Of a stretch of 53,256 nucleotides of DNA, positions 37,173-47,033 are shown piece after piece (the stretch's first letter is position 1; every line of letters starts with the position of its first letter). The notes under the pieces were generated by a model. It made no database searches, was not told the origin of the DNA, and worked only from the letters and a program-made list of their open reading frames with translations. The translations under genes were made by a program, and so were the position numbers. Origin of the DNA: Gilliamella sp. Choc5-1 (GTDB taxonomy: Bacteria; Pseudomonadota; Gammaproteobacteria; Enterobacterales; Orbaceae); assembly GCF_001690595.1 (NCBI RefSeq), contig NZ_LZHH01000029.1, positions 1 to 53,256 of the forward strand, in the 5' to 3' direction.

Positions 37173-38510
37173 TTATGTCCCTGATTTTATTAACAACAAC
37201 ATTGATTCAATGTGTTTGGTTTGCGGAAACATATCTAAAATAGCAACTTGAGCAATTTGATATCCTGCATCGATAAGTTCTTTGCTATCTCGTGCAAGTG
37301 TAGCAGGATTACACGATATATAAACAATTTTTGAAGGGGCTAATTTTGCGATTTTAATTGTTGCATTAAATGCACCAGCTCTTGCTGGATCTAATAATAC
37401 TTTATTATATTGTGATTGACTCCATATCGAAAATTGTTGAGTATCATCTAAATTGCTAGTTAAAAAATTGGTTTCCGCACAAATCTCAGTATTATTTAAT
37501 ATAGTGTTAAATTTTGCTTTTTCAACTAGAGCATCAACACCTTCAACTCCCGTTACAGTTTTACTTAATTTTGCTATAGGTAACGAAAAATTACCCATTC
37601 CACAAAACAGATCTAAAACCCGATCTGTTGGCTTTAACGTTAGCCACTCAAGCGCTTGATTAATCATTTTTTGATTTATTTTACAATTTACTTGAATAAA
37701 ATCGAGAGGGCTAAACGTTAATTTTAGGTTATTAATTAAATAAAAATGTTCAGTATTACCTGTAATATGCACTAATTCTTTGCCATGAAAATAAAGTGAA
37801 ATATTGTTATCTTCGGCAAATTGTTTTAATAATTTACTATCATGTTCAGTTAATGGCATGGTGTGTCTTAAGACGATAATTATGCCACTATCGACTGAAA
37901 TTAATTCAATATGACCAAGCGCTTTTTTCTGTTTGATGTGGTTTAGTACGCTTTGTAAAGGTGTTAGCAAGGAATCTAACTCAACAACTAATATAGGACA
38001 ATGTTTAATATTGGTTATTTGGTTTGATTCAGCTTGACGAAACCCAATCACTAATTCGCCTTTTACAATATTAATCGACAGTCTTGCCCGTCGACGATAA
38101 TAATAAGGCTGATCGGCAATAATGTGTGTGGGATTTTGAGTAATATGGGTTAATGGTTGTCCTGTTTCTTTTTGTAACAGTTTGATTAATGCATCATACT
38201 TTGCTTGTTGTTGTAAATGGGGTGAAATATGTTGCAATTCACAACCACCACATTTTTGATAATATTCACATTGTGGTTTGACACGGTCTTTACTCAAATT
38301 ATGATATTTAATAACTTTGGCTTTAGCATAATTTTTTTTATTTTCAGTTACTTCAACATCAACGGTTTCATTAGGCAAGGCAGATTTAACAAAAATTGTT
38401 TTACCATTATGATTAGCAACACCTTGCCCAAAAGTATCTAAGGATGATACTGTTACTGTCAATTTTTGTGGTTTGAGCTTCTTTTTCTGTGGAGTGTAAA
38501 AATTAACCAT
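37173..38510 (-). CDS. rlmD: RlmD, 23S rRNA m5U1939 methyltransferase
   Basis: 445 residues. An N-terminal TRAM domain (about 15-70) is followed by a 4Fe-4S motif CEYYQKCGGC (first Cys about 83), SAM motif I DRVLDLFCGMGNFSLPIA, and the catalytic Cys in VYISCNPATLARD near residue 400. It methylates U1939 in 23S rRNA. It sits between coaD (13 bp) and relA (3 bp), all on the minus strand. Confidence 0.96.
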   Translation of the reverse strand: MVNFYTPQKKKLKPQKLTVTVSSLDTFGQGVANHNGKTIFVKSALPNETVDVEVTENKKNYAKAKVIKYHNLSKDRVKPQCEYYQKCGGCELQHISPHLQQQAKYDALIKLLQKETGQPLTHITQNPTHIIADQPYYYRRRARLSINIVKGELVIGFRQAESNQITNIKHCPILVVELDSLLTPLQSVLNHIKQKKALGHIELISVDSGIIIVLRHTMPLTEHDSKLLKQFAEDNNISLYFHGKELVHITGNTEHFYLINNLKLTFSPLDFIQVNCKINQKMINQALEWLTLKPTDRVLDLFCGMGNFSLPIAKLSKTVTGVEGVDALVEKAKFNTILNNTEICAETNFLTSNLDDTQQFSIWSQSQYNKVLLDPARAGAFNATIKIAKLAPSKIVYISCNPATLARDSKELIDAGYQIAQVAILDMFPQTKHIESMLLLIKSGT

Positions 38511-38523
38511 ATCCGTTTTTAAC

Positions 38524-39012
38524 TTATGTTAAGCGCTTTAATAATTCTGTTTGAACATGCAAAGGAACTAAGTTTGAAACTTCACCACCATGGTAAGCGA
38601 CATCCTTAACTATTGTTGATGAAATAAATCCCATTGCGATTGATGGCATTAAAAATATTGTATCTAAATCTGATTTTAACGCCCGATTCATTTCAGCCAG
38701 TTGTCGTTCATATTCAAAATCATTTGTGGTGCGTACTCCACGAACGATAACCGTGGCATTATGCGCTAACGCAAAGTTAGCCATTAAATTGTTAAAACCG
38801 ATAACTTCAACATTAAGTAAATGCTCAACAGCGGTTGAAGCTAAGTTAACACGTTTTTCTAATGTGAAAAGTGTATTTTTATTAGGATTTTCAGCAACGG
38901 CAATAATTAATCTAGGAAAGAGTAACGAAGCCCGAGTAATAAGGTCGATATGCCCATTAGTGATCGGATCGAACGTGCCAGGGAATATTGCAGTTAAAGC
39001 TTTACTTTTCAT
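38524..39012 (-). CDS. coaD: CoaD, phosphopantetheine adenylyltransferase
   Basis: 162 residues. The nucleotidyltransferase signature FPGTFDPITNGHIDLITRAS contains the TxGH motif, followed by RGVRTTNDFEYERQLAEMNR and SSTIVKDVAYHGG. It catalyses the fourth step of CoA synthesis, making dephospho-CoA. It is first in a probable coaD-rlmD-relA transcription unit. Upstream is an IS remnant (39125-39651), so its promoter lies in or next to that scar. Confidence 0.97.
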   Translation of the reverse strand: MKSKALTAIFPGTFDPITNGHIDLITRASLLFPRLIIAVAENPNKNTLFTLEKRVNLASTAVEHLLNVEVIGFNNLMANFALAHNATVIVRGVRTTNDFEYERQLAEMNRALKSDLDTIFLMPSIAMGFISSTIVKDVAYHGGEVSNLVPLHVQTELLKRLT

Positions 39013-39124
39013 GAGTGATGTTATCCAGTAGGTTTGATTCTTATATGATACCTAATTTTATAAATGAATGTTAGTTTAACCTTATAAATTCCGCATTGTT
39101 TTGCTCTTAAATGCTTACTTTTTT

Positions 39125-39651
39125 GCAGGTTCAGGAAAACATCGAGTTGTTACATTTCATGATTAAAATACCCTTCTAAAAACGCATAAGGTGTTTTTCC
39201 TAAAATTGCTTTATAGGTTTTAACGGTATTACAACAATTAATAAAGTGTTTAAGCTTCTGTTTTATCTCTTTTCAATCGCTAATATTGGCTGCTTATACC
39301 ACATCTCAATTCAAACTCGCATCACGCTTTCGGTTTTTCCATTGGTTTGTGGACAGGTGATTTTTGTCGATTTTTAGTTGATATGCTGGTTATTACTCAG
39401 TTTATCTAAACAGATATTTTATTTAAATAAATAAAGACAGCGTCATTTTGTCAAAAAGTTTCAGGAGTGCACTACGTTTATGTAAAAAAACTAAAAAAAT
39501 CAAATGAATGTGGGAAGGTAAATATTTTCTAGCTTTCTTTATGATATCAGCCCTTATCGTGTGTCTGTGATAGGGCGTTAATTTTGTTTTTTATGGATAT
39601 TTATTACCGTAATTTCTCAAATTACGGTAAACAATGTGAGGAATTTCTACA
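39125..39651 (-). mobile_element. Decayed IS remnant, copy B (IS481/IS3-like), inverted relative to copy A
   Basis: A roughly 525-bp remnant filling the coaD-galM gap. On the minus strand it begins TGTAGAAATTCCTCACATTG at 39651, inside galM. It then has a perfect hairpin (39604-39630), CACACGATAAGGGCTGATAT, TCCTGAAACTTTTTGACA (39466-39449) and the transposase relic. The relic still reads TCPQTNGKTESVMR, the conserved stretch before the catalytic Glu in rve-type transposases, and later GKTPYAFL-EGYFNHEM, with stops and frameshifts. The right end near 39125 (TGCAGG) is approximate. Copy A at 25987-26541 has the same order of parts. Confidence 0.75.
39604..39630. terminator. Perfect hairpin at the IS end, overlapping the galM stop
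   Basis: Twelve perfectly paired bases on each side of a 3-nt loop (TTACCGTAATTT arm). The galM TAA lies within it (39624-39622). It belongs to the repeat element but could act as the gal operon terminator. There is no long U-run. The equivalent palindrome in copy A (26008-26034) has one mismatch. Confidence 0.5.
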
Positions 39652-40641
39652 GGTAAATTGATAAGTTGTTTGATGGCTATAAATCTGATTTGGTTGCAAC
39701 CAACAACTTTCTTGTGGCCATTTAGGATGATGAGGGCTATCAGGTAAAAACTGCGTTTCTAACGCGATCCCTGCAAAGTTATCATATTCGCCGTTATGGC
39801 GATTTGGCGTATGTTGTAAAAAATTCCCTGTATATACTTGTAAAGATGGTTTGGTCGTTGTGATATTCATTGTCACTTTTTTATCAGATGAAACGAGCTT
39901 AGCGGCTATAGCTTGATTTTTATCCAATAAATAAGCATGATCGTAACCACCTGTAATTTGTCGATCAAGACTTGCTAATAATCTATCAGATATTAGCCTT
40001 GGTTTACGTAAATCCATATCGTTTTTGGTGACACAAACTAAATCATTACTTGGTATGCCATTGCTATCAACAGGTAAGTATAAGTTAGCATTAACTTGCA
40101 AGGTGTGGTTAAGAATATCTTTGCTAGTTTCTCCATCTAGATTAAAGTAAGCATGATTGGTTAAGTTAACAGGTGTTGTTTTGGTAGTTGTTGCTTTAAA
40201 TTTGATAACGACTTTATTGTCATCAGTCAATTGATAGGTAGCTTCAACATTAAGTTCACCAGGGAAACCTTGATCACCATCAGGTGATGTTAAAGTAAAT
40301 GTGATTTGTTGATCAGATTGAGATTGAATGTGCCATAGTTGTTTATCAAAACCTAACTTGCCTCCATGTAACTGGTTTACACCTTGATTAGCCACAAGTG
40401 GGTAGTGTCTATTGTCAATATCAATTGTCGCATTGGCAATACGGTTAGCGTATCGGCCAATTGTAGCACCTAAATAAGCATCTTGCTTTTCATATTGTTC
40501 GAAAGTTTGGCAACCCAGTAATACTTCACGGTTTTGTTCATCGACAGGCAATATACAAGAGAGCCACGTGGCTCCCCAGTTAGATAGTTTAATTTGCATA
40601 CCGTGCTTGTTTGAAAGTGTGATTATCTGTTTTATAGGCAT
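39622..40641 (-). CDS. galM: GalM, aldose 1-epimerase (3' end rewritten by IS remnant)
   Basis: 339 residues. Galactose mutarotase motifs are FDKQLWHI, the active-site His in [12 protein letters not shown], and the catalytic Glu in [16 protein letters not shown]. It interconverts beta- and alpha-D-galactose to feed GalK. The last ten residues (CRNSSHCLP and stop) are encoded inside the IS-derived repeat that begins at 39651, right after TTYQFT, where GalM proteins normally end. The original stop has therefore been replaced. The start overlaps the galK end by 10 bp. It is last in the gal operon. Confidence 0.95.
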   Translation of the reverse strand: MPIKQIITLSNKHGMQIKLSNWGATWLSCILPVDEQNREVLLGCQTFEQYEKQDAYLGATIGRYANRIANATIDIDNRHYPLVANQGVNQLHGGKLGFDKQLWHIQSQSDQQITFTLTSPDGDQGFPGELNVEATYQLTDDNKVVIKFKATTTKTTPVNLTNHAYFNLDGETSKDILNHTLQVNANLYLPVDSNGIPSNDLVCVTKNDMDLRKPRLISDRLLASLDRQITGGYDHAYLLDKNQAIAAKLVSSDKKVTMNITTTKPSLQVYTGNFLQHTPNRHNGEYDNFAGIALETQFLPDSPHHPKWPQESCWLQPNQIYSHQTTYQFTCRNSSHCLP

Positions 40642-41789
40642 ATCACGTTAGCTCCTTCAATTGGGTGGCAGATATAGAAGTCTTCTTTAATACCAAACTT
40701 TTTAACATAATTGTGGTTAACTATCGTTTTAACATCGTCAACTTTAGCTTTTGGCACTAAAGCCACCACACAACCACCAAAGCCACCGCCGGTCATGCGA
40801 ACACCGCCTTGTTCACCAATTACACCGTGAATTATTTCAACTAGATAATCAATAGCAGGTACAGTAATTTCGAAATCATCGCGCATAGAGTTGTGGCTTT
40901 GAGCCATTAGATTTGATAACAATTTGTAGTCACCATTAGCTAGAGCTTGAGCTGCTTTTATAGTCCGTTCGTTTTCAGTTATCACATGGCGAGCACGTTT
41001 ATAAGCAATTGGATCGAGCGTACTTTCAATATGTTTTAAATCATCTAACGATGCATCACGTAGTGCTTTTACGCCGAGCGCCTTAGCTGCTGTCTCGCAT
41101 TGCTTGCGTCGGGTATTATATTCGCTATCAACCAATCCGCGTTTGATATTAGAGTTAATAATCACAACTGCGAAATCTGTAGGAATTGAAACTGGTTTAA
41201 CTTCTAATGATCGGCAGTCGATTAGCAATGCATGTTGAGCTTGCCCAAGGGCGGAGATCAGTTGATCCATAATACCGCAATTGCAACCAACGAATTGGTT
41301 TTCAGCTTCTTGACCGATCAATGCTAATTTAGTGCCATCTAATTGCAAATTATATAAAACTTGAAACATCTTTGCTACAGCAACTTCAAGTGATGCTGAT
41401 GAGCTTAATCCTGCACCTTGAGGCACATTACCACTGATTGCCAAATCAACGCCGCAAATATTATTAGCATATTTTTTTAGGTGTTTTACTACGCCACGCA
41501 CATAGTTTGCCCATTGATATTTGGTGTGTTTTTCAAAAGGTAAGTCTAACGAAAATTCATCTTGTTGATCATCATAATCAACCGCAATAACTCGAACAAG
41601 ATTATCTGAACGTTTGTGACAACTTATTATCGTTTGATAATCGATAGCACAAGGTAAAACAAAACCATCATTATAATCGGTATGCTCGCCAATCAAATTT
41701 ACACGACCGGGGGCTTGTATAAGTGTATCGGGTTTATAATCAAATTTAGATTCAAATGCTTGTGTAGTTGCTCTGATTAATGCGTTCAT
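40632..41789 (-). CDS. galK: GalK, galactokinase
   Basis: 385 residues (E. coli 382). Galactokinase signature [23 protein letters not shown] (starting about residue 28), the GHMP motif [16 protein letters not shown], and the C-terminal [14 protein letters not shown]. The catalytic Asp lies in CNCGIMDQL. It phosphorylates alpha-D-galactose to galactose-1-phosphate. It starts directly after the galT stop. Confidence 0.98.
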   Translation of the reverse strand: MNALIRATTQAFESKFDYKPDTLIQAPGRVNLIGEHTDYNDGFVLPCAIDYQTIISCHKRSDNLVRVIAVDYDDQQDEFSLDLPFEKHTKYQWANYVRGVVKHLKKYANNICGVDLAISGNVPQGAGLSSSASLEVAVAKMFQVLYNLQLDGTKLALIGQEAENQFVGCNCGIMDQLISALGQAQHALLIDCRSLEVKPVSIPTDFAVVIINSNIKRGLVDSEYNTRRKQCETAAKALGVKALRDASLDDLKHIESTLDPIAYKRARHVITENERTIKAAQALANGDYKLLSNLMAQSHNSMRDDFEITVPAIDYLVEIIHGVIGEQGGVRMTGGGFGGCVVALVPKAKVDDVKTIVNHNYVKKFGIKEDFYICHPIEGANVICL

Positions 41790-42839
41790 CTATTTATCCT
41801 TTTTGTCTTTATAATGCACATCACTAACGTTACGTAATCTTTCAGCTGCTTGCTCTGGGGTTAAATCTCTTTGTACTTCGGCTAACATTTCGTAACCTAC
41901 CATAAATTTTTTTACTGTGGCGGAACGTAATAAAGGGGGATAAAAATGTGCATGTACTTGCCAATAATCATTTTTATCTTGCATAAATGGCGCACCATGC
42001 CAACCCATAGAGTATGGGAAAGAGCAATGAAATAAATTATCGTAGCGACTCGTTAATTTTTTGAGCGCAATAGCTAAATCACTTTGTTGTTCGTCATTTA
42101 ATTGGGTTAATTGTGGAATGTGAATTTTTGGTAATAATAAGGTTTCAAATGGCCATATTGCCCAAAAAGGAACAATGGCAAGCCAATACTTAGTTTCTAC
42201 AACGATTCGCTCACGATTAATAAGTTCCTTTTGGGCATAATCAACCAATAAATTGCGATGGTATTTTTCAAAGTAATTACGCATATTTAGATCTTCACGC
42301 GCAATTTCATTCGGTAAAAAGCTATTAGCCCAAACTTGTCCATGTGGATGGGGGTTAGAGCATCCCATTGCTGATCCTTTGTTTTCAAATATTTGTACCC
42401 AAGGATAACGTTGACTAAGTTCTTGCAGTTGCTCGATCCAAGTTTTAATAACTCCTTCAATAGCGGCTAAATCAAGTTCTGGCAACGTTTTACTGTGATC
42501 AGGTGAAAAACAGATAACTCGGCTCGTTCCTTTTGCACTTTGCATTTGAAATAGTGGATCTGCACTTTGTGGTGATTCAGGTGTATCTTCTATTAATGCA
42601 GCAAAATCATTGGTAAAAACAAACGTTCCAGTGTAATTGGGATTGATATCACCTGTTACCCGTTTATTTCCTGGGCACAAAAAGCAAGTCGGATCATAAC
42701 TTGGTTTTTGCTCTTCGTTTAATACTTCTTGTTGCCCTTGCCATGGGCGTTTTGCCCTATGTGGTGAAACAAGTACCCATTGATTGGTCAATGGGTTGTA
42801 ACGACGATGAGGATGGTCAACTGGGTTAAAAATATCCAT
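41790..42839 (-). CDS. galT: GalT, galactose-1-phosphate uridylyltransferase
   Basis: 349 residues, as in E. coli. Active site [12 protein letters not shown], with the nucleophilic second His of the HPH triad; zinc site [10 protein letters not shown]-terminal [17 protein letters not shown]. It swaps UMP between UDP-glucose and galactose-1-phosphate and releases glucose-1-phosphate. It is second of the gal enzymes, 44 bp after galE. Confidence 0.98.
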   Translation of the reverse strand: MDIFNPVDHPHRRYNPLTNQWVLVSPHRAKRPWQGQQEVLNEEQKPSYDPTCFLCPGNKRVTGDINPNYTGTFVFTNDFAALIEDTPESPQSADPLFQMQSAKGTSRVICFSPDHSKTLPELDLAAIEGVIKTWIEQLQELSQRYPWVQIFENKGSAMGCSNPHPHGQVWANSFLPNEIAREDLNMRNYFEKYHRNLLVDYAQKELINRERIVVETKYWLAIVPFWAIWPFETLLLPKIHIPQLTQLNDEQQSDLAIALKKLTSRYDNLFHCSFPYSMGWHGAPFMQDKNDYWQVHAHFYPPLLRSATVKKFMVGYEMLAEVQRDLTPEQAAERLRNVSDVHYKDKKDK

Positions 42840-42883
42840 TTTTGCCTCTTCTGTTAATTTTGTATGTTTTATAAAATGTATTG

Positions 42884-43900
42884 TTAATCAGGATAGCCTT
42901 GAGGGTTATTTGATTGCCAATTCCAAGAATCTTTTACCATGTCATCAAGCGTGAGTTTGGTTTTCCACCCCAATTTTTGTTCCGCTTTTTTTGCATCAGC
43001 CCAAAAAGCGGGTAAATCCCCTGCACGTCTTGGTGCAAAGTGCCAATTGAGTGGTTTTCCTGATGCTTTTTCAAAAGCGGTGATAACTTGTAATACACTG
43101 TAACCAACACCTGAACCTAAATTGTAAATATGTACGCCATGTTGGTTATGATCGGCTTTGAGTGCCGCAATATGTCCATCAGCCAAATCAACAACATGGA
43201 TAAAATCACGCACACAAGTACCATCCGTTGTTGGGTAGTCATTACCAAAAACGGCTAATGATTCACGTTTGCCAACAGCAACTTGAGTGATATATGGCAT
43301 AAGATTATTAGGAATACCTAGTGGATCTTCACCCATTAAACCACTTGGGTGAGCGCCAACAGGATTAAAATAACGAAGTAAAGTTAATGACCAATCAGGT
43401 TCAGCAACGGCTAAGTCCATAATACATTGCTCAACCATTAATTTACTCTTTCCATACGGACTAGTAGGTAAACCTTGTGGTAAAGTTTCCACATAAGGAA
43501 CTGGCGCAAGCTCACCATAAACCGTTGCTGATGAGCTAAATACTAACTGTTTAACTCCAGCATTACGCATTGCCTTCATTAGTACAATACTGCCGTAAAC
43601 ATTATTTTCATAATATTCAAGTGGTTTGTGTACTGATTCGCCGACTGCTTTAAGACCCGCAAAGTGAATAACTGCACTAATGCTATGTTCAGCAAATATT
43701 TTTGCTAATAATTGTGCATCACAAACATCACCTTGATAAAAATCGACTTTTTTTCCTGTGATTGTTTGTATTCTATCTAATACCGAAGCCTTGCTGTTGA
43801 ATAAATTATCAAGCACAATTGGCGTATAACCAGATTGAATTAATTGAACACATGTGTGACTACCTATATATCCACAACCACCAGTTACTAATATTTTCAT
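42884..43900 (-). CDS. galE: GalE, UDP-glucose 4-epimerase
   Basis: 338 residues, equal to E. coli. NAD-binding [20 protein letters not shown], catalytic Ser in FSSSATVYG and YxxxK in [12 protein letters not shown], then [13 protein letters not shown]. It interconverts UDP-galactose and UDP-glucose. RBS GAAGG precedes the ATG. It follows lacY by 45 bp. Confidence 0.98.
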   Translation of the reverse strand: MKILVTGGCGYIGSHTCVQLIQSGYTPIVLDNLFNSKASVLDRIQTITGKKVDFYQGDVCDAQLLAKIFAEHSISAVIHFAGLKAVGESVHKPLEYYENNVYGSIVLMKAMRNAGVKQLVFSSSATVYGELAPVPYVETLPQGLPTSPYGKSKLMVEQCIMDLAVAEPDWSLTLLRYFNPVGAHPSGLMGEDPLGIPNNLMPYITQVAVGKRESLAVFGNDYPTTDGTCVRDFIHVVDLADGHIAALKADHNQHGVHIYNLGSGVGYSVLQVITAFEKASGKPLNWHFAPRRAGDLPAFWADAKKAEQKLGWKTKLTLDDMVKDSWNWQSNNPQGYPD

Positions 43901-43945
43901 AATAAAACCTTCATCTAATTCAATAATAGTTATAGTGAGTGTCTG

Positions 43946-45220
43946 CTAATCTTCAGACCTTTCACTGCTTTTATGTTTCCACAGATCCCATGGTCCACGC
44001 CCTGATAATGTAAAGGAAGAAATCAGAGTAAAACTGAATGCGATAAAACCAAGGACTAAATATGCTCCTTCAAAACCTATTTTAACATACATTAGGCCGG
44101 CAAATATGGACATAAACATAATCGATAGTTGTTTTGCAAAACAAAATGCAATTAAGTAAACAGTTGCGGATAAACGAATAGGGAAGTGCGTGGTAATATA
44201 TTTAAATGCACCAACAAGTAGTAAAGGCGCTTCAAACATATGTAATGTTTTTAATATAACAACTTCGACTGCAGAGCTAGCAAATGCTGAGCCTGTGATA
44301 CGAATAGACATAATAGTACCAGCTATGAGTAGGGTATTTTTACTGCCTATTTTCATGACAATCAGTGGTGCAAAAAACATTACTGTTGCATTTAAGAATT
44401 CGCCAAGTGTTGTGACATAGCCAAATGCTTCTCGACCCACTTGTTCACTAGAAAAAAATGAAGTAAAAAAGTTAGCAAACTGTTGATCAAATACATCATA
44501 AGTACAAGCAACACCAATTATGTAAAGCATAAAAAACCAAGTTTTACGCATTTTAAGTAAATTAATAGCAAGTTTTAGATTAAATGGTTCAGGTTTGTTT
44601 AATCCCATTTGCTCAACAACTTCGGTCGTTGACGTTTTGGCAGGATCGGCAATTTTGACTAGAAATAGAAGAATCAATGCAAATCCAGAACATAACCAAA
44701 AAACGGCATTGACATCTTTAGAAATCATAATTCCAACAAACGAGGCACATATGGCCCAACCAAAACAGCCAAACATACGACAACGACCAAATTCAAAACC
44801 ACTACGTCGACTTATTTTTTCGACAAGTGCTTCAATAGCTGGAGCCCCCCCACTAAACACCATACCAAGATAAAGCCCACCAGCAATGGCGCCTAAAGTG
44901 ACATTAAATTGAAGTAAAGGTCCTAAAACGAATATAAAAAATGGTCCAAATAACACAAGAAGTAGAGTGATGATCCAAAGAAGATGTTTTTTTAATCCTA
45001 ATTTGTCAGAAATCAATCCAAACAAAGGTTGAAAAAAAAGCGCAAATAATGAAATAAATGAAAAAACGTATCCAGTATTTGCTTCATCTAGACCATTCAT
45101 TTTTAACCAAACAGGAAAAAATGGGAAATATGCGCCCATAATAAAAAAGTAAAGAAAGAAGTAGATACTAAATACCCAATAATTCTTATTACTTAGTGAT
45201 AATTTTATTTTTTGATTCAT
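43946..45220 (-). CDS. lacY: LacY-type lactose/galactoside:H+ symporter
   Basis: 424 residues, 12-helix MFS (E. coli LacY 417). Very close to Lac[32 protein letters not shown], and [16 protein letters not shown]. All functional residues can be aligned: Glu126 (PAIEAL), Arg144 (CRMFGC), Glu269 (LGEFLNA), Arg302 (SIRITG), His322 and Glu325 (LHMFEAP). It imports lactose or related galactosides with protons. It heads the gal operon, but no lacZ is in this window. A 7-G run in the gene (44845-44851, coding SGGA) is the next longest G tract. AAAGGAAG precedes the start. Confidence 0.95.
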   Translation of the reverse strand: MNQKIKLSLSNKNYWVFSIYFFLYFFIMGAYFPFFPVWLKMNGLDEANTGYVFSFISLFALFFQPLFGLISDKLGLKKHLLWIITLLLVLFGPFFIFVLGPLLQFNVTLGAIAGGLYLGMVFSGGAPAIEALVEKISRRSGFEFGRCRMFGCFGWAICASFVGIMISKDVNAVFWLCSGFALILLFLVKIADPAKTSTTEVVEQMGLNKPEPFNLKLAINLLKMRKTWFFMLYIIGVACTYDVFDQQFANFFTSFFSSEQVGREAFGYVTTLGEFLNATVMFFAPLIVMKIGSKNTLLIAGTIMSIRITGSAFASSAVEVVILKTLHMFEAPLLLVGAFKYITTHFPIRLSATVYLIAFCFAKQLSIMFMSIFAGLMYVKIGFEGAYLVLGFIAFSFTLISSFTLSGRGPWDLWKHKSSERSED

Positions 45221-45265
45221 AATGAACTTCCTTTGTTAGGCTTTAAATGATTAACACACTCATTT

Positions 45266-45279
45266 AGAAATCGATTACA
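45266..45279. promoter_or_regulatory. LacI/GalR-type operator O1
   Basis: Minus-strand TGTAATCGATTTCT matches the GalR-family pattern TGNAANCGNTTNCA except the last base. It lies 46 bp before the lacY start, downstream of the predicted promoter, where a repressor would block transcription. Confidence 0.6.
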
Positions 45280-45364
45280 TTCTTTTTAAGAATAGGAAAG
45301 TTATTTGTTAAAAGCGATAATAACATTAAAGAAGGTTGTAAAAAGTGATCTAGATAACATTTTA

Positions 45365-45378
45365 TGAAATCGTTTACA
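45365..45378. promoter_or_regulatory. LacI/GalR-type operator O2 (perfect match)
   Basis: Minus-strand TGTAAACGATTTCA fits TGNAANCGNTTNCA at every defined position. It overlaps the predicted -10 box of the lacY-gal promoter (45376-45381) and lies 99 bp upstream of O1 centre to centre, a layout like the two operators of enteric gal operons. No galR gene is in the window. Confidence 0.7.
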
Positions 45379-45404
45379 TTAAGTGTTATAATTGATTCTG
45401 TCAA
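45376..45404 (-). promoter_or_regulatory. Predicted lacY-gal promoter with its -35 box in a MITE end
   Basis: Minus-strand consensus TTGACA (45404-45399), a 17-bp spacer and TAATGT (45381-45376), which keeps the key TA...T bases of the -10. The -35 box is the outermost six bases of the MITE-like element at 45399-45614, reading outward. The weak -10 leaves this tentative. Confidence 0.5.
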
Positions 45405-45614
45405 AAACTTTCAGGAAAGGTATGTGTTTATGTATAATCTTAATCTTTTTATGATAATAACCATCATGATTTATGAGTGGTTTACTTAAAAAGAAGATTT
45501 AGGTTAATTAATTAGAATAGATTTTAGCCAATAAAACGCAATCTTTCTTAAAATCGATTACATTTCGTGTTTGTTTTATACTGAAACGGATACCTTTCCT
45601 GAAAGTTTTTAACA
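45399..45614. mobile_element. 216-bp MITE-like element upstream of the lacY-gal operon
   Basis: Terminal inverted repeats of 24 bp with one mismatch: TGTCAAAAACTTTCAGGAAA... at 45399-45422 and its complement at 45591-45614. There is no open frame inside. It contains a GalR-like site (45549-45562). The first 18 bases of the repeat also occur inside both IS remnants (26200-26217 and 39449-39466), tying the elements together. No clear target duplication was found. Confidence 0.75.
45549..45562. promoter_or_regulatory. LacI/GalR-type site O3 inside the MITE
   Basis: Minus-strand TGTAATCGATTTTA matches TGNAANCGNTTNCA at all but one defined position (T for C). It lies inside the MITE-like element, 184 bp from O2. 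It could be a distal looping operator or a chance AT-rich match. Confidence 0.4.
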
Positions 45615-45696
45615 AAATTTTTGTTATTATAATCTTTGTTTGTTTATCGTTATTAGCTTATTTAATTTTAGGCGACATTGAATAATTTAACGATAA

Positions 45697-46860
45697 TTAG
45701 TTAATTTTGAAAGATTTTATTCGTTCCTCAAAATCTGACCAACTATAATAACCCTCATTATTAATCGCTGCATTTTTTAGTTGAAGTTGATAATGCTGTG
45801 GTGGATTATCCGCATTCAGTACTTGTCCATTATGGAGTTGTTCAAAGCTTTGATAAATATATTCAGCTTTAAAAAAGTATTCTCCGGTAGATAGGTGACG
45901 AAAACGTTGTAAAGCGACTTTTCCACCTATTGGTGTGCTTTCAAATTGCTTTGGTAGTTGATAAGTTTCAAACTCTAATGCCCCTAGCAATGATACAATT
46001 GTACTATCGTGCCCTACAAGTAAGTTTACTGTATTATCTTGTTGCATAAGATTGTCTATAGTATTGATGATGGGCGTAGCAGAATGTTTTGCCAGTGTTT
46101 TAGTGTGGCATATTAAATTAATATATTGATTACGAAGCTGAACGATTTGTTGCCACTGGGCTAAGTCATTTATTCTTCCCCATGCAATATGTTCTTTAGG
46201 AAATGCTGAATAATATTGTAATACAAAGGCATCAACCGCTGATGCCCCTATCGCTAGTGCGCCAAGTAATGCTGGCTCTTCATTTTTTTCCAGATGAAGC
46301 TTAAGCGGAATATCAGCTAATGGGCATTGGTGTTTAGCATATAATGTTGAATGTCGATAATCTAAAATATCAGATAAAACTTCATAAGCGGGAGCTAAAT
46401 TTTTAAAAATGGACTCGGCTTGATTGGTTTGTTCAATGTCATGTAATACTGCTTGTTTTAATTCTGGTGAATCATCTCTTAGGCTTGGATCAAAAATAGG
46501 ATCCATCTTTTCGATTGGGTATTTATGGTTAATTGCAATATCATAACCTGCATAAGCACCAGCGATAATAAATTGTGCGGTTGCGACAGTTCTTTGTAGG
46601 CTATTAGCATAAACAAATATTTTTGGAGCAGTTACCGAAAGTTTTATGTCATGGGTTTCAAGCCATTGTGATAAATAGTGTCCAAAATAGACTTCTAAAG
46701 CACCTCCTCGGGTTGTTAAATAACCATAAGGATGTTGCCATTTAGGCCATTTAAATGGTGTTACTTGTTCAAGAAATTCAAGTGTATTTTGTAACGGTGT
46801 ACGAATACCATGACGGCTTAATATAACAACTTTATCTAATTGGTAGTGCTTGTTTATCAT
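45697..46860 (-). CDS. Glucose-1-phosphatase-like histidine acid phosphatase, leaderless
   Basis: 387 residues. The histidine-phosphatase motif RHGIRTP is at residues 16-22 (nucleophile His17), and the proton-donor His-Asp is in LLVGHDSTIVSLLGAL near 288. Long stretches follow E. coli Agp: YANSLQRTVATAQF, then VDAFVLQYYSAFPKEHIAWG and TPIGGKVALQRF. Agp is periplasmic with a signal peptide; this protein begins MINKHYQLDKVVILSRHG with no leader, and none is readable upstream. AAGG precedes the ATG. It thus appears cytoplasmic, next to the gal operon whose GalT step releases glucose-1-phosphate. It could also be a phytase-type or general phosphatase. Confidence 0.85.
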   Translation of the reverse strand: MINKHYQLDKVVILSRHGIRTPLQNTLEFLEQVTPFKWPKWQHPYGYLTTRGGALEVYFGHYLSQWLETHDIKLSVTAPKIFVYANSLQRTVATAQFIIAGAYAGYDIAINHKYPIEKMDPIFDPSLRDDSPELKQAVLHDIEQTNQAESIFKNLAPAYEVLSDILDYRHSTLYAKHQCPLADIPLKLHLEKNEEPALLGALAIGASAVDAFVLQYYSAFPKEHIAWGRINDLAQWQQIVQLRNQYINLICHTKTLAKHSATPIINTIDNLMQQDNTVNLLVGHDSTIVSLLGALEFETYQLPKQFESTPIGGKVALQRFRHLSTGEYFFKAEYIYQSFEQLHNGQVLNADNPPQHYQLQLKNAAINNEGYYSWSDFEERIKSFKIN

Positions 46861-46913
46861 TTTTGAATCAACCTTATTTATGTAGATAATCTAAAATAAA
46901 ACTACGCTACTTG

Positions 46914-46927
46914 AATAATCGATTATT
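46914..46927. promoter_or_regulatory. 14-bp perfect palindrome upstream of the phosphatase gene
   Basis: AATAATCGATTATT, a perfect palindrome about 55 bp before the phosphatase start, where an operator could lie. Low specificity in AT-rich DNA. Confidence 0.3.
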
Positions 46928-47033
46928 TTTACCTGTGTTAATGGGGTTGAGTTATAAGCTTCAACAGGGCGACGGTAATAAATCAATTATTTCATTTTGT
47001 ATAATGGTTCCTTAATGGATTGCTAGTTATCCA

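Noticed and set aside
44845-44851. 7-G run in lacY as a second phase-variable tract
   Set aside because: Seven bases is short for active slippage. It encodes a Gly-Gly pair at a position that is Ala-Gly in E. coli LacY, so it is probably coincidental.
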